From an uncultured Eubacteriales bacterium (GTDB lineage Bacteria; Bacillota; Clostridia; Oscillospirales; Acutalibacteraceae), in assembly GCA_934457095.1 (NCBI GenBank), contig CAKSHJ010000001.1, forward strand, positions 310,001 through 374,000: a DNA stretch of 64,000 bases, in the 5' to 3' direction. Of the stretch, positions 17,174 through 25,484 are shown in pieces. The translations under genes were made by a program, and so were the position numbers. The notes below the pieces were generated by a model, which had not been told where the DNA came from, did no database searches, and was given only the letters and a program-made list of their open reading frames with translations. Numbering within the stretch: the stretch's first letter is position 1; each line of letters begins with the position of its first letter.

Positions 17174-18381
17174 GTAAACGAATTGTAATTACCGGTATGG
17201 GCGCTGTTACGCCGGTGGGTATTGGTACAGAGCAATATTGGAACGCTTTAATTGCCGGCGCTTGCGGTATTGGAGAAATCACCTCTATTGACGTTGCCGG
17301 GCTACCCATTCAACAAGCCGCAGAAGTTCGCAATTTTAACCCCAAGGACTATCTGCCCGGCAAACTTGCGCATGATTTGGACACCTTTATGCAATATGCG
17401 TATATTGCCGCAAACGAGGCCATTGCGCAAAGCGGAATTGCCCCGTTTGAACCGCAGCGTACCGGCATTGTAATGGGTACCGCACTGGAGGGTCTGACTC
17501 TGGCTACTACTACTCAAGAAGAGCTTTCTTTAAAAGGAAAGCATGTAAGCCCCAAATTTTTAACCAAATATATGGGTAACATTGCAGCCTCTCAGCTATC
17601 CATTCATTACGGTATCAAAGGCCCCAGCCTCACCGTTACCACAGCTTGCTCCTCCGGCGGAGATGCCATTGCCACAGCCTCCATGCTACTCAAGGCAGAT
17701 ATGGCTGACACCATTGTGGTCATGGCGGGCGAGGCCGCTATCAACCCCGTTTTAATTCAAAGTCTGGCTATGAGCGGCGCACTTTCTCGCACCGGTATCA
17801 GCCGCCCCTTTGACAAAAAACGGGATGGGTTCATCATTGGTGAGGGCGGTGGCGCACTTATTTTGGAAACCGAAGAGCATGCCTTAAACCGAGGTGCTGT
17901 AATTTACGCTGAATTGTTGGGCTGTGCTAATAATACCGACGCTTATAACCCCGTAGCGCCCGAGCCAGAAGGCATCGGAGCGGCAGAATGCATGCGTCTT
18001 GCATTACGGCAAGCCAATTTGAAACCCGAAGACATCGGTTATATTAACGCGCACGGCACCTCTACTGTAAAGGGCGACATCGCCGAATGCCTTGCCATTG
18101 ACCGTGTATTTGGCTCTCATAAGGTGCCGGTCAGCTCCACTAAGGGCGCTACCGGTCACTTAATGGGTGCGGGCGGCATTACCGAATGTATTGCTTGTAT
18201 CAAGGCTCTGGAAACCGGCATTCTCCCCCCCACGGTGCATTGCAACGAAATTGACCCCGAATGCAATGTGCAAATTATCGGGGAGACTCCCCTGAAGAAA
18301 GAAATTACCGCCGCTATGTCCAACGCATTGGGCTTTGGCGGTCAAAATTCCAGCATTATTGTTGGCAAATATCGGAGGTAA
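17170..18381 (+). CDS. Beta-ketoacyl-ACP synthase II-type (KS2)
   Basis: This second, divergent ketosynthase has 403 residues. Its triad is also intact: Cys160 in VTTACSSGGDAIATA, His295 in NAHGTSTVKGD and His330 in KGATGHLMGAGG (Lys325). It is not a chain-length-factor type KS-beta, which would lack the cysteine. It overlaps KS1 by 4 bp, and the ligase start follows its stop by 4 bp. In known paired systems one KS sets priming or chain length, and whether these two act together is inference. It could also be a FabF specialised for an unusual primer. Confidence 0.92.
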   Translation: MSKRIVITGMGAVTPVGIGTEQYWNALIAGACGIGEITSIDVAGLPIQQAAEVRNFNPKDYLPGKLAHDLDTFMQYAYIAANEAIAQSGIAPFEPQRTGIVMGTALEGLTLATTTQEELSLKGKHVSPKFLTKYMGNIAASQLSIHYGIKGPSLTVTTACSSGGDAIATASMLLKADMADTIVVMAGEAAINPVLIQSLAMSGALSRTGISRPFDKKRDGFIIGEGGGALILETEEHALNRGAVIYAELLGCANNTDAYNPVAPEPEGIGAAECMRLALRQANLKPEDIGYINAHGTSTVKGDIAECLAIDRVFGSHKVPVSSTKGATGHLMGAGGITECIACIKALETGILPPTVHCNEIDPECNVQIIGETPLKKEITAAMSNALGFGGQNSSIIVGKYRR

Positions 18382-18385
18382 TCTT

Positions 18386-20047
18386 ATGACATACACTTAC
18401 GACGCAGCAAGCTTTCAGAATATTTTTGAAAAAAATTTCACCTGGCTAAATGGGTTCATGCGCAATGTACGCCGTTTTCCCCAAAAAACTGCGCTGATTG
18501 ACCCGTTAACCGAAAAAAGCTGGACTTATACACAATTGAACGAAACCTGTAATCGCCTTGCAAACGCGCTGCAAAGCGACGGCATTGGTAAAAATGACGT
18601 AGTTTTATTTCAATTGCTCAATTCGCCGCAGTTTGCGTTTTGCTACATTGCACCGCAAAAATTAGGCGCAATTGATTCTCCGGCCAATTTTAACCTTGCC
18701 CCCGGAGAAACCGCACGCATGATTGACCATAATCGCCCGAAAGCGTATATTTACGACTGCGAAATGAAAGAAACCGCACATAAGGCGCTGGAATTGTGCA
18801 AATATCGACCGCCCGTCATTTTGGCGGTGGATTACCAAGGTCAGCGGCCGGAATTGCCCAACGGCCATATATTTTTTGACGACTATATAGAAGGTCGCAG
18901 TACCGAAAATCCGGTTATGCAGCACGAGCCCAACCTCTATGATGAGGTGACGCGCCTGTATACCTCAGGTACTACGGGGTTACCCAAAAGCGTGCCGCTC
19001 AACAATGTGAACGAAGTGCTTTCCGCACACGATGTAATTATGCATTTTCCGCTGTGTCCGCTGGACATCACCATGAATATGACCCCGTGGTTTCACCGAG
19101 GCGGCTTGCATTCCGGTGGTTTGACTCCTACCTTTTATGTAGGCGGTACCTGTGTTATTCTCCGGGTATTCAGCGCAAAATTATGCCTAGAATACGCCGA
19201 AAAATATGGCGTTACTTTCTTGATCGGCGTACCTTCCGCACTGAATAATTTGGTAACGCGACAGGAAAAACAACCCGTTGACCTCTCGCATTTAAAGGGT
19301 ATTGTCACCATGGGCAGCCCGCTGGAAAAAGAAGCCTGCATACGCTATCAGCAGCGTTTGACACCCAATATTTTTAACGGCTACGGCACTACCGAAACCT
19401 TTTGGAACTGCTTTTTACGGCCGTATGACTTGCCGGAAATGGCGGGTTCTGCTGGACGCTCCTGTACCGATGACGAGGTTAGAATTGTGCGGGTATACGA
19501 TGACAAGCGCGCAGAGCCCGATGATTTGGTGCCAATGGACGGCAAAACGCCCGGAGAAATTATTATTTTTCCATGCTTTAAGTCTACCCTTACCTACCCC
19601 GGTAACGAGGAATTGACCAAAGATAAATTTTACAAAGGCTGGATTTACACCCATGACCTTGGAACTTGGGACGAAAATCAATATGTGACCGTTTCCGGCA
19701 GAAAAGATGATATGATTATCAGCTGCGGAGAAAATATTTACCCGGCGCAAATTGAGGAGGTACTCAATTGTCACCCCGGCGTGGAGGACTGCATTGTAAC
19801 GGCTGTACCCGACAAGGCTCGCGGTGAGGCTGTGGTTGCCTATGTTATACCCAAAGACGAAACCCTCACCATGAAAGAATTGAACAAATACTGCGCCAAT
19901 CACCCGGATTTATCGGACTATAAATGCCCCAGATTTTACTGCTTTACCGATAAAATTCCGTACAATGCCACCGGCAAAAAGTTGCACTATGTTGTGAAAA
20001 ATCAAGCGCCGCAGGATTTGGAAAATGGTATTTTACAAAAACCGTAA
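18386..20047 (+). CDS. Acyl-activating (AMP-forming) ligase
   Basis: The 553-residue ANL-superfamily enzyme shows the P-loop YTSGTTGLPKS (residues 192-202), the A5-like motif NGYGTTE, the hinge region GRKDDMIISCGENIYP, and the catalytic lysine region NATGKKLH near the C-terminus. It should adenylate a carboxylic acid and transfer it to CoA or, given the adjacent ACP, directly to the carrier. The sequence resembles benzoate/cyclohexanecarboxylate-type CoA ligases more than long-chain FadD in my judgement. The start is set by GGAGGT before ATG 18386. It is the last gene of the run, closed by a strong terminator. Confidence 0.88.
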   Translation: MTYTYDAASFQNIFEKNFTWLNGFMRNVRRFPQKTALIDPLTEKSWTYTQLNETCNRLANALQSDGIGKNDVVLFQLLNSPQFAFCYIAPQKLGAIDSPANFNLAPGETARMIDHNRPKAYIYDCEMKETAHKALELCKYRPPVILAVDYQGQRPELPNGHIFFDDYIEGRSTENPVMQHEPNLYDEVTRLYTSGTTGLPKSVPLNNVNEVLSAHDVIMHFPLCPLDITMNMTPWFHRGGLHSGGLTPTFYVGGTCVILRVFSAKLCLEYAEKYGVTFLIGVPSALNNLVTRQEKQPVDLSHLKGIVTMGSPLEKEACIRYQQRLTPNIFNGYGTTETFWNCFLRPYDLPEMAGSAGRSCTDDEVRIVRVYDDKRAEPDDLVPMDGKTPGEIIIFPCFKSTLTYPGNEELTKDKFYKGWIYTHDLGTWDENQYVTVSGRKDDMIISCGENIYPAQIEEVLNCHPGVEDCIVTAVPDKARGEAVVAYVIPKDETLTMKELNKYCANHPDLSDYKCPRFYCFTDKIPYNATGKKLHYVVKNQAPQDLENGILQKP

Positions 20048-20050
20048 TAT

Positions 20051-20081
20051 AAAAAACCACCCTTTTATAGGGTGGTTTTTT
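20051..20081. terminator. Bidirectional terminator between the ligase and the lysozyme gene
   Basis: A perfect 12-bp stem AAAAAACCACCC/GGGTGGTTTTTT with a 7-nt loop serves both converging genes. Confidence 0.9.
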
Positions 20082-20091
20082 TGTGCCTGCG

Positions 20092-23000
20092 CTAAGTGCG
20101 CCTTACATAGTCTGCAATAATCCAACCAATACGGTCTGCACCAAATGAAACCTGATACCAACCGTTTTGCTCTTTGATAATGGTGAAATTGTAGCCGTAA
20201 TGTGCTTGGAACAACGCACCGTTCCAAGTGCCCGGACCGGTACGCACATTCACAGTGCTGCCCGTACACATGCCCTTTTGTCCGTCCGGCAGCGGGAATC
20301 CACCGTTATATTCATCCTCGGCATACATATAATTTACATCTACTCTGCCCGGAATTCCGTCAATGAAACCATCGGAGGAGTACTGCCAAATTTTTGCCGG
20401 ATACGGCCAATTGTAAGTGCCGCTTTTATAGTTGGCAATCCACAAATCATAGCCGGCATCCCGAATCATTTGCGCGTCAAACTTGTTGATTAAATAAGTC
20501 GGATTGGTGTAAATCATCGGCTTATAACCCGCAGCCTCTATTTTCCGGCACCATGCAATGGCCATTTCCGAAACCTGCTGCCGACTCAGATGTGCAATCG
20601 CCTTATCCTCTTCTATGTCGTAAGCTACATAGTTGTCAATCGCTCTGTCATTGAGCCATTGCAGACAAACATCGGCTTCTCGCAAGGCATCCTCTACGCC
20701 GTCGGCATAGCTGTACTGATATACCCCCACCGAAATACCCTGCTCTTTGGCTCCGGTGTAATTTTGCTCAAAATACTTATCCTTTTGCCACACTTCTCTG
20801 CCATAGCCTATTTGTATAATGGCAAAATCCACCTTGCCGGTGCGTTTTACTCTCGCCCAGTCAATATTGCTCTGCCATTTGGAAACATCCACTCCGTGCA
20901 AAACCTTGGGGTGACTGCTGTCTTTTACCACGCGCATCGTCTGAGAAAGCTCCTGCACCTGCAGTCCGGAGGTACGTACCTTTACAATCATTTTATAATC
21001 GCCTTCATCAAAGGGTACCCATACATAGGTATTTTTCGGACCTATCTGCATCGTAGTGTGAACGCCGTTATGCTCTACAATATATTCATACTGTGCATTG
21101 GCAATATAGCCGTTGGCGGTAAAGGTAACATGTTTACCCGGCGCCACCGTATCGTCGGTATTTTTCTTCAAAGTAACCGAGGATTGCTTTGCCGTAAAGG
21201 CAATTTCGACCTGCTGTGTACGGGCAACACCGTCGCTGACCCGAACCCGAAAGGTATAACCACCGGCATAGGGCAATGTGTAGTTGCATACCGCAGAGGT
21301 ACTATATGCCTGAATTACGGTTTCCTGACCGTTGTGCACCGCAATAAACTCATATTGCAGCGGAGATGCTCCCTGTGAGGGGGTTGCGGTTAGGGTGATA
21401 TGCTCCCCGGCATAAGCTGTATTAACCGAGCTTTTCAGACTGACCGTAGGAGCATTCTTGTCAAGCTGCAGCGTTTGTTCGGAGACCGGTACCAATTGCC
21501 ACTGTTGGTTTTCACCGCCGTTATAGCCGTAATCTACCACATATTGTCCGTTATCTGTATTGCCGTACAATACATCCATGGCATTGTTCGTTGCGGCGCT
21601 TCTAATGTAATAATTTCCGTCCACAGACTTGGAAATCTGCCACCTTTGATTGGCTCTGCCATGCCAATCCCACTGCTCATACTGGTTATTACTGCCGTTG
21701 TGATCCAGCGCCAAACCGGATTCTGCATTGGTAATCTGCACAGTGCCGTCGTTTTGAGTCACCAATTTCCATCTCTGATTGTTTCTGCCCGAAATAGACC
21801 ATTGCATAACCGTGCCGCCACCGTATTTGTTGCCGTTATAAACATCTAAATTTTTATGGCTCACCACCGACTTAATTTCATAATAGCCGTCGGAAACGAC
21901 TTTTGTTGCAGTCGGGTCTGTTTTTATAAACTGCCACTGCTGGTTTATACCACCGTTATAAGCATAGTTCACAATGTATTGTCCGTCATTCATATTGCCG
22001 TACAATACATCGGCAGCACAGCCGTTTGCTGCATTTTGAATATAATAACTGTTATCTGCGGCCTTTGTTACTCGCCATCTTTGATTGGCTCTGCCGTGCC
22101 AGTCCCATTGCTCGTATTGCCCGTTGCTTTGGTTATAATCCAGCGCTAACCCGGATTCCACATTCGTGATTTTAGCTGTACCGTCGCCTTGATTTTCTAC
22201 CTTCCATTTCTGGTTTTTCCCGCCGGTAGAATACCACTGCGTAATTTTGGCGCCGCCTGTATGACTCACGGCATACACTTCCATATTTTTGCCACTGACT
22301 GTCGAGCGTATTTCATAATAACCGTCGGCAAGAGCGGTCTGCACCTTAACCGGCACCAACTTCCATTGTTGATTCTCTCCTCCGTTGTAACCGTATTCCA
22401 CTACATGCTGTCCGTTATTCGTATTGCCGTACAGCACATCCACGGCATTGTTTGTCGCAACATTTCTAATATAATAATTACCGTTTTCCGCTTTGATTAC
22501 CTGCCATCTTTGGTTGTCTCTGCCGTGCCAGTCCCACTGCTCATATTGCCCGTTGCTTTGGTTATAGTCCAGCGCAAGACCTGACTCCGCATTGACAATT
22601 TTGACGGTTTTGTCGCTTTGCACCTCCAGCTTCCACTTTTGACTGTTGCTATCGGTTTTACTCCATTGCAAAATCTTAGCGCCGCCTGCGTGGCTGGAGT
22701 TATCTACAGCTAAATTTTTACCACTGACTACCGATTGAATTTCATAATAGCCGTCGGTAATTACAGGTGTATCATTTGCGTCGGTTTTTATAAACTGCCA
22801 TTGCTGGTTAACGCCTCCGTTATAGGCATAGCTTACAATATGCCGACCATTATTCATGTTGCCGTACAATACATCCATTACAAAGCCGCTTGCTGCGTTT
22901 TTAATATAATAATTGCCGTCTGCCGCCGCGGTAAGCTGCCAGCGTTGGTTGGCTCTACCGTGCCAATTCCATTGCTCGTATTGCCCGTTGCTTTGGTTAT

Positions 23001-23517
23001 AATCTAATACCAACCCCGATTCCACATTCGTAATTTTGACCGTTCCATCATTTTGGTTTTCCACTTTCCATTTTTGGTTTTTGCCGCCGGTAGAATACCA
23101 TTGGGTAATTTTGGCGCCGCCGGTATGGCTCACGCCGTATACCTCCATGTTCTTGCCGCTGACTGCCGAGCGTATTTCATAATAACCGTCGGCAAGAACA
23201 GTATTGCCCTGCACCGCAGTAAGCACAGTAAACTCCTGCTTATTCTCTTGCTCTGTTTCCTCCTCCGCAACCAACTCTGTATCATTGCCCAACTCCTCTG
23301 CGTCCTGCTCGGCCCCAAATAAAGCCTCGTCAATGGTGGTTTCTGTGTCTTGCTCAGCCTCAGAAACCGTTTCCTCCGAGGGTTGCATAGCAGATGACAG
23401 CAAAACCGCATCGTTTGGTGCATCACCAAAGGAGGTTTGACCGTAAACGCCCACAACCGACAATACGCATATTAAAGCTGCCAAAAATACTGCTAAAAAC
23501 ACCGCATTTTTTTTCAT
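20092..23517 (-). CDS. Secreted GH25 lysozyme with four ricin-type lectin repeats and SH3 domain
   Basis: The 1141-residue exported protein starts with a signal peptide (residues 1-26) and an acidic Glu/Asp/Thr-rich linker (about 45-97). Four beta-trefoil RICIN/CBM13-like repeats follow (110-254, 255-397, 398-542, 543-684), each with the QxW-type core (NQRW, NQQW). Two Ig-like domains lie at about 688-865. The GH25 muramidase domain spans about 872-1065 (HGVDVSKWQSNIDW, catalytic region AYDIEED) and a bacterial SH3 domain closes the protein (1082-1141, STVNVRTGPGTW). It should cleave peptidoglycan outside the cell, with the lectin array binding glycans. It has no sortase or anchor signal. Confidence 0.93.
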   Translation of the reverse strand: MKKNAVFLAVFLAALICVLSVVGVYGQTSFGDAPNDAVLLSSAMQPSEETVSEAEQDTETTIDEALFGAEQDAEELGNDTELVAEEETEQENKQEFTVLTAVQGNTVLADGYYEIRSAVSGKNMEVYGVSHTGGAKITQWYSTGGKNQKWKVENQNDGTVKITNVESGLVLDYNQSNGQYEQWNWHGRANQRWQLTAAADGNYYIKNAASGFVMDVLYGNMNNGRHIVSYAYNGGVNQQWQFIKTDANDTPVITDGYYEIQSVVSGKNLAVDNSSHAGGAKILQWSKTDSNSQKWKLEVQSDKTVKIVNAESGLALDYNQSNGQYEQWDWHGRDNQRWQVIKAENGNYYIRNVATNNAVDVLYGNTNNGQHVVEYGYNGGENQQWKLVPVKVQTALADGYYEIRSTVSGKNMEVYAVSHTGGAKITQWYSTGGKNQKWKVENQGDGTAKITNVESGLALDYNQSNGQYEQWDWHGRANQRWRVTKAADNSYYIQNAANGCAADVLYGNMNDGQYIVNYAYNGGINQQWQFIKTDPTATKVVSDGYYEIKSVVSHKNLDVYNGNKYGGGTVMQWSISGRNNQRWKLVTQNDGTVQITNAESGLALDHNGSNNQYEQWDWHGRANQRWQISKSVDGNYYIRSAATNNAMDVLYGNTDNGQYVVDYGYNGGENQQWQLVPVSEQTLQLDKNAPTVSLKSSVNTAYAGEHITLTATPSQGASPLQYEFIAVHNGQETVIQAYSTSAVCNYTLPYAGGYTFRVRVSDGVARTQQVEIAFTAKQSSVTLKKNTDDTVAPGKHVTFTANGYIANAQYEYIVEHNGVHTTMQIGPKNTYVWVPFDEGDYKMIVKVRTSGLQVQELSQTMRVVKDSSHPKVLHGVDVSKWQSNIDWARVKRTGKVDFAIIQIGYGREVWQKDKYFEQNYTGAKEQGISVGVYQYSYADGVEDALREADVCLQWLNDRAIDNYVAYDIEEDKAIAHLSRQQVSEMAIAWCRKIEAAGYKPMIYTNPTYLINKFDAQMIRDAGYDLWIANYKSGTYNWPYPAKIWQYSSDGFIDGIPGRVDVNYMYAEDEYNGGFPLPDGQKGMCTGSTVNVRTGPGTWNGALFQAHYGYNFTIIKEQNGWYQVSFGADRIGWIIADYVRRT
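21466..23190 (-). repeat. Four tandem lectin-encoding repeats of about 430-435 bp (A-B-A-B)
   Basis: Repeat borders are 22756-23190, 22327-22755, 21892-22326 and 21466-21891. Every unit starts DGYYEI and contains SGLxLDxNxSNxQYEQW then WHGR. Units 1 and 3 share features (YSTGGKNQKWKVENQ, NMN, WQFIKTD) not in units 2 and 4 (TNN, NGGENQQW, LVPV), so an AB pair was duplicated. Confidence 0.9.
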
Positions 23518-23555
23518 GATGATACAAAATCCTTTCTAAAAATTTAGATTGATTT

Positions 23556-23584
23556 ATTTTATCATAAATTACGTCAATTTGCAA
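23556..23584 (-). promoter_or_regulatory. Candidate promoter of the GH25 gene
   Basis: Minus-strand TTGCAA and TAAAAT are separated by 17 bp, about 40 bp before the start codon. Confidence 0.55.
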
Positions 23585-23723
23585 GAAAAATTTTAGATTT
23601 TTACAATCAATTTGCACAAAGCAAACCGTTGTTTAAAACACCATTTTTTGTCCATACTTTAGTTATTGAAGCAAACCGTAATACGGTTGGAATATTTTAT
23701 AAAAATTTTAATTATAAAAACAA

Positions 23724-23752
23724 TTGACAATTGGAAAAATTTAAACTATACT
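23724..23752 (+). promoter_or_regulatory. Promoter of the peroxiredoxin gene
   Basis: A consensus TTGACA (23724-23729) is followed after 17 bp by TATACT (23747-23752). The AT-rich stretch just upstream has TTATAA half-sites reminiscent of PerR boxes, but they do not form a clean palindrome. Confidence 0.8.
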
Positions 23753-23806
23753 AAAAAAGTACACAATAAATACAATTTTGAAAAACAGAAAGGATTGAAA
23801 AAAATT

Positions 23807-24373
23807 ATGAGCCATCTTATCGGTCATAAAATCTCTGACTTTACCGCACAAGCCTATCAGCAAGGTGCTTTTAAAGAAATTACAGCGAAAAACCTCCAAG
23901 GTCATTGGTCGATTTTTTTCTTCTATCCGGCAGACTTCACCTTCGTTTGCCCCACCGAATTGGGCGATCTTGCCGACCATTATCAGACTTTTCAGGGCGA
24001 AAATTGTGAAATTTATGCCGTTTCTACCGACACCCATTTTACCCACAAAGCATGGGCCGACCAAACACCAACCATCGGCAAAGTTCAATATCCCATGCTC
24101 GGTGACCCAAACTGGGCATTGTCTAAGGAATTTGGTGTGCTGATAGAAGATGCCGGACAAGCTCTGCGCGGCACCTTTATTGTGAATCCCGAGGGTGTCA
24201 TTGTCGCCTACGAAATACACGATTTGGGCATCGGCAGAAGCGTAGACGAACTCTTACGCAAATTGCAGGCGGCCAAATTTGTTGCCGAACACGGCGACCA
24301 AGTTTGTCCTGCAAACTGGAAACCCGGCGGTAAAACACTCAAACCCGGCCTGGACCTTGTTGGCAAACTGTAA
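23807..24373 (+). CDS. ahpC: Peroxiredoxin, AhpC type (2-Cys)
   Basis: The 188-residue thioredoxin-fold peroxidase has the peroxidatic cysteine in DFTFVCPTELGD and the resolving cysteine in DQVCPANW near the C-terminus. This is the typical 2-Cys AhpC arrangement that reduces hydrogen and alkyl peroxides. ATG 23807 is chosen because it begins the family N-terminus (MSHLIGHKISDFTAQAY) and lies after AAAGGA. The frame extends upstream through the promoter and cannot all be coding. No ahpF is adjacent. The trxB gene at 40.9-41.8 kb could supply reducing power through thioredoxin (inference). Confidence 0.95.
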   Translation: MSHLIGHKISDFTAQAYQQGAFKEITAKNLQGHWSIFFFYPADFTFVCPTELGDLADHYQTFQGENCEIYAVSTDTHFTHKAWADQTPTIGKVQYPMLGDPNWALSKEFGVLIEDAGQALRGTFIVNPEGVIVAYEIHDLGIGRSVDELLRKLQAAKFVAEHGDQVCPANWKPGGKTLKPGLDLVGKL

Positions 24374-24381
24374 ACCAAACC

Positions 24382-24416
24382 GCACTCCGAGTCCGTTGCG
24401 ACCGGGGTGCTTTTTA
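24382..24416 (+). terminator. Terminator of ahpC
   Basis: GCACTCCG pairs with CGGGGTGC (one G-U) and is followed by TTTTTA. Confidence 0.75.
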
Positions 24417-24446
24417 TGTAAAATAGAAAAAATAAAGCAATTTCTT

Positions 24447-25073
24447 CTATTCTTTTTTGTTTTTTAGAACAATCAGTCTGTATGCCGTATATACAATTAG
24501 AGTAACAGCAAACCCCAATAACCAACCGCCTATTATATCCGTTGCATAATGTACGCCCAAATAAACACGACTATAAGCAACCAACAGTATCAGCGCGCAT
24601 AGAAAAAAATCCAATAGCAATCGTATATACGCCCTTTTTACATATCGGTATATCAGCATCATTAGCATAATATACAGCGCCGCACTCAATATAGCATGCG
24701 CACTGGGAAAACTATACCCAACCTCTGCAATGAGTCTGAATGCGGTAGGTCTGGGCCTTGCAAACAGACTTTTTAGCAAATAGCAAAGTCCCATAGAGCA
24801 CGCTACGGTGATAAAAACAGGTACGCCCAGCTTCATTCTGGTGGAGGGCATAATCAGCAGCGCAACGCAAACACCCACCACTACAAACAGATTGCCGGCA
24901 TAGGTAATGATTTCCAAAAACAGTGTAAATGCCGGCGTTATGGTTCGCGCTACCGCTTGATATACATTGTCGTCAAAACTTTGGGTAATACCCGCCTGCA
25001 TACATATCGCAAGCGCCGCAAAACCACCTAAAGCCATTATTGCTAAAACAATCCGCAAAATGATTTTTTTCAT
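24447..25073 (-). CDS. PAP2-family membrane phosphatase
   Basis: The 208-residue protein has about six membrane segments and the three PAP2 motifs: KSLFARPRP, SFPSAH (usually PSGH, here with Ala) and SRVYLGVHYATD. The catalytic histidines and arginines are thus present. Likely substrates are phosphatidic acid, phosphatidylglycerol phosphate or undecaprenyl pyrophosphate, and sequence does not decide. The start follows GGGGAGGGG. The gene converges on ahpC, and its own hairpin of moderate strength lies at about 24419-24450. Confidence 0.9.
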   Translation of the reverse strand: MKKIILRIVLAIMALGGFAALAICMQAGITQSFDDNVYQAVARTITPAFTLFLEIITYAGNLFVVVGVCVALLIMPSTRMKLGVPVFITVACSMGLCYLLKSLFARPRPTAFRLIAEVGYSFPSAHAILSAALYIMLMMLIYRYVKRAYIRLLLDFFLCALILLVAYSRVYLGVHYATDIIGGWLLGFAVTLIVYTAYRLIVLKNKKE

Positions 25074-25212
25074 AGCCCCTCCCCGGTTTGCTGTGAATTT
25101 CTCCGCACATAATAGGCAAGCTTGTATCTATTATACAAACATTTTTTGAGATATGTAAGACAATTGTGTCATTTTTTATGAAAAATTTACAAATAAAATG
25201 CCTCGTGCCAAC

Positions 25213-25241
25213 TTGAGAAACCCATAAAAGTATTCTATAAT
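25213..25241 (+). promoter_or_regulatory. Promoter of the small membrane protein gene
   Basis: TTGAGA and TATAAT are separated by 17 bp. Confidence 0.7.
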
Positions 25242-25273
25242 AGAAAAAACAGGAAAAAGCGAGCGTAGATTTC

Positions 25274-25462
25274 ATGAAACACTTGGATGTTATTACGATT
25301 ATCATGGGCGGTTTTACGGTACTTTTGGGCATTGCGGGTATCGTTGTGTCGCTTATTTTGCAAAGCGAATACAGCACGGTTTGTATTTGCGGCTGCACCT
25401 GTGCCGTACTATGCGGCGGCTTTGCACTAATAAGCGGCATTCTATCAAAACGAAAAAAATAA
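25274..25462 (+). CDS. Small two-helix membrane protein of unknown function (62 aa)
   Basis: The 62-residue peptide has two hydrophobic helices (about 8-29 and 37-57), a cysteine-rich turn (TVCICGCTCAVLC) and a basic tail SKRKK. I do not recognise a family. The gene has its own consensus promoter and a terminator that touches its stop codon, which supports real expression. The ribosome binding site is weak (GGAAAAAGCGAG, rather far upstream). It lies between convergent PAP2 and antiporter genes, so context says little. Confidence 0.6.
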   Translation: MKHLDVITIIMGGFTVLLGIAGIVVSLILQSEYSTVCICGCTCAVLCGGFALISGILSKRKK

Positions 25463-25484
25463 GCGGCAACAGCCGCTCTTTTTT
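25462..25484 (+). terminator. Terminator of the small membrane protein gene
   Basis: AGCGGC pairs with GCCGCT over AACA, followed by CTTTTTT. It overlaps the end of the convergent antiporter gene. Confidence 0.85.

Noticed and set aside
17170..18381. KS2 as a chain-length factor (KS-beta)
   Set aside because: It keeps the active-site cysteine (TTACSSG) and both histidines.
21466..23190. CRISPR-like array
   Set aside because: The periodic repeats are about 430 bp, coding and in frame. There are no short repeats with spacers anywhere in the window.
20590..23440. Plus-strand open frames of 60-260 codons opposite the lysozyme gene
   Set aside because: They mirror the repeat structure of the minus-strand gene, have no consistent ribosome binding sites and no recognisable domains.
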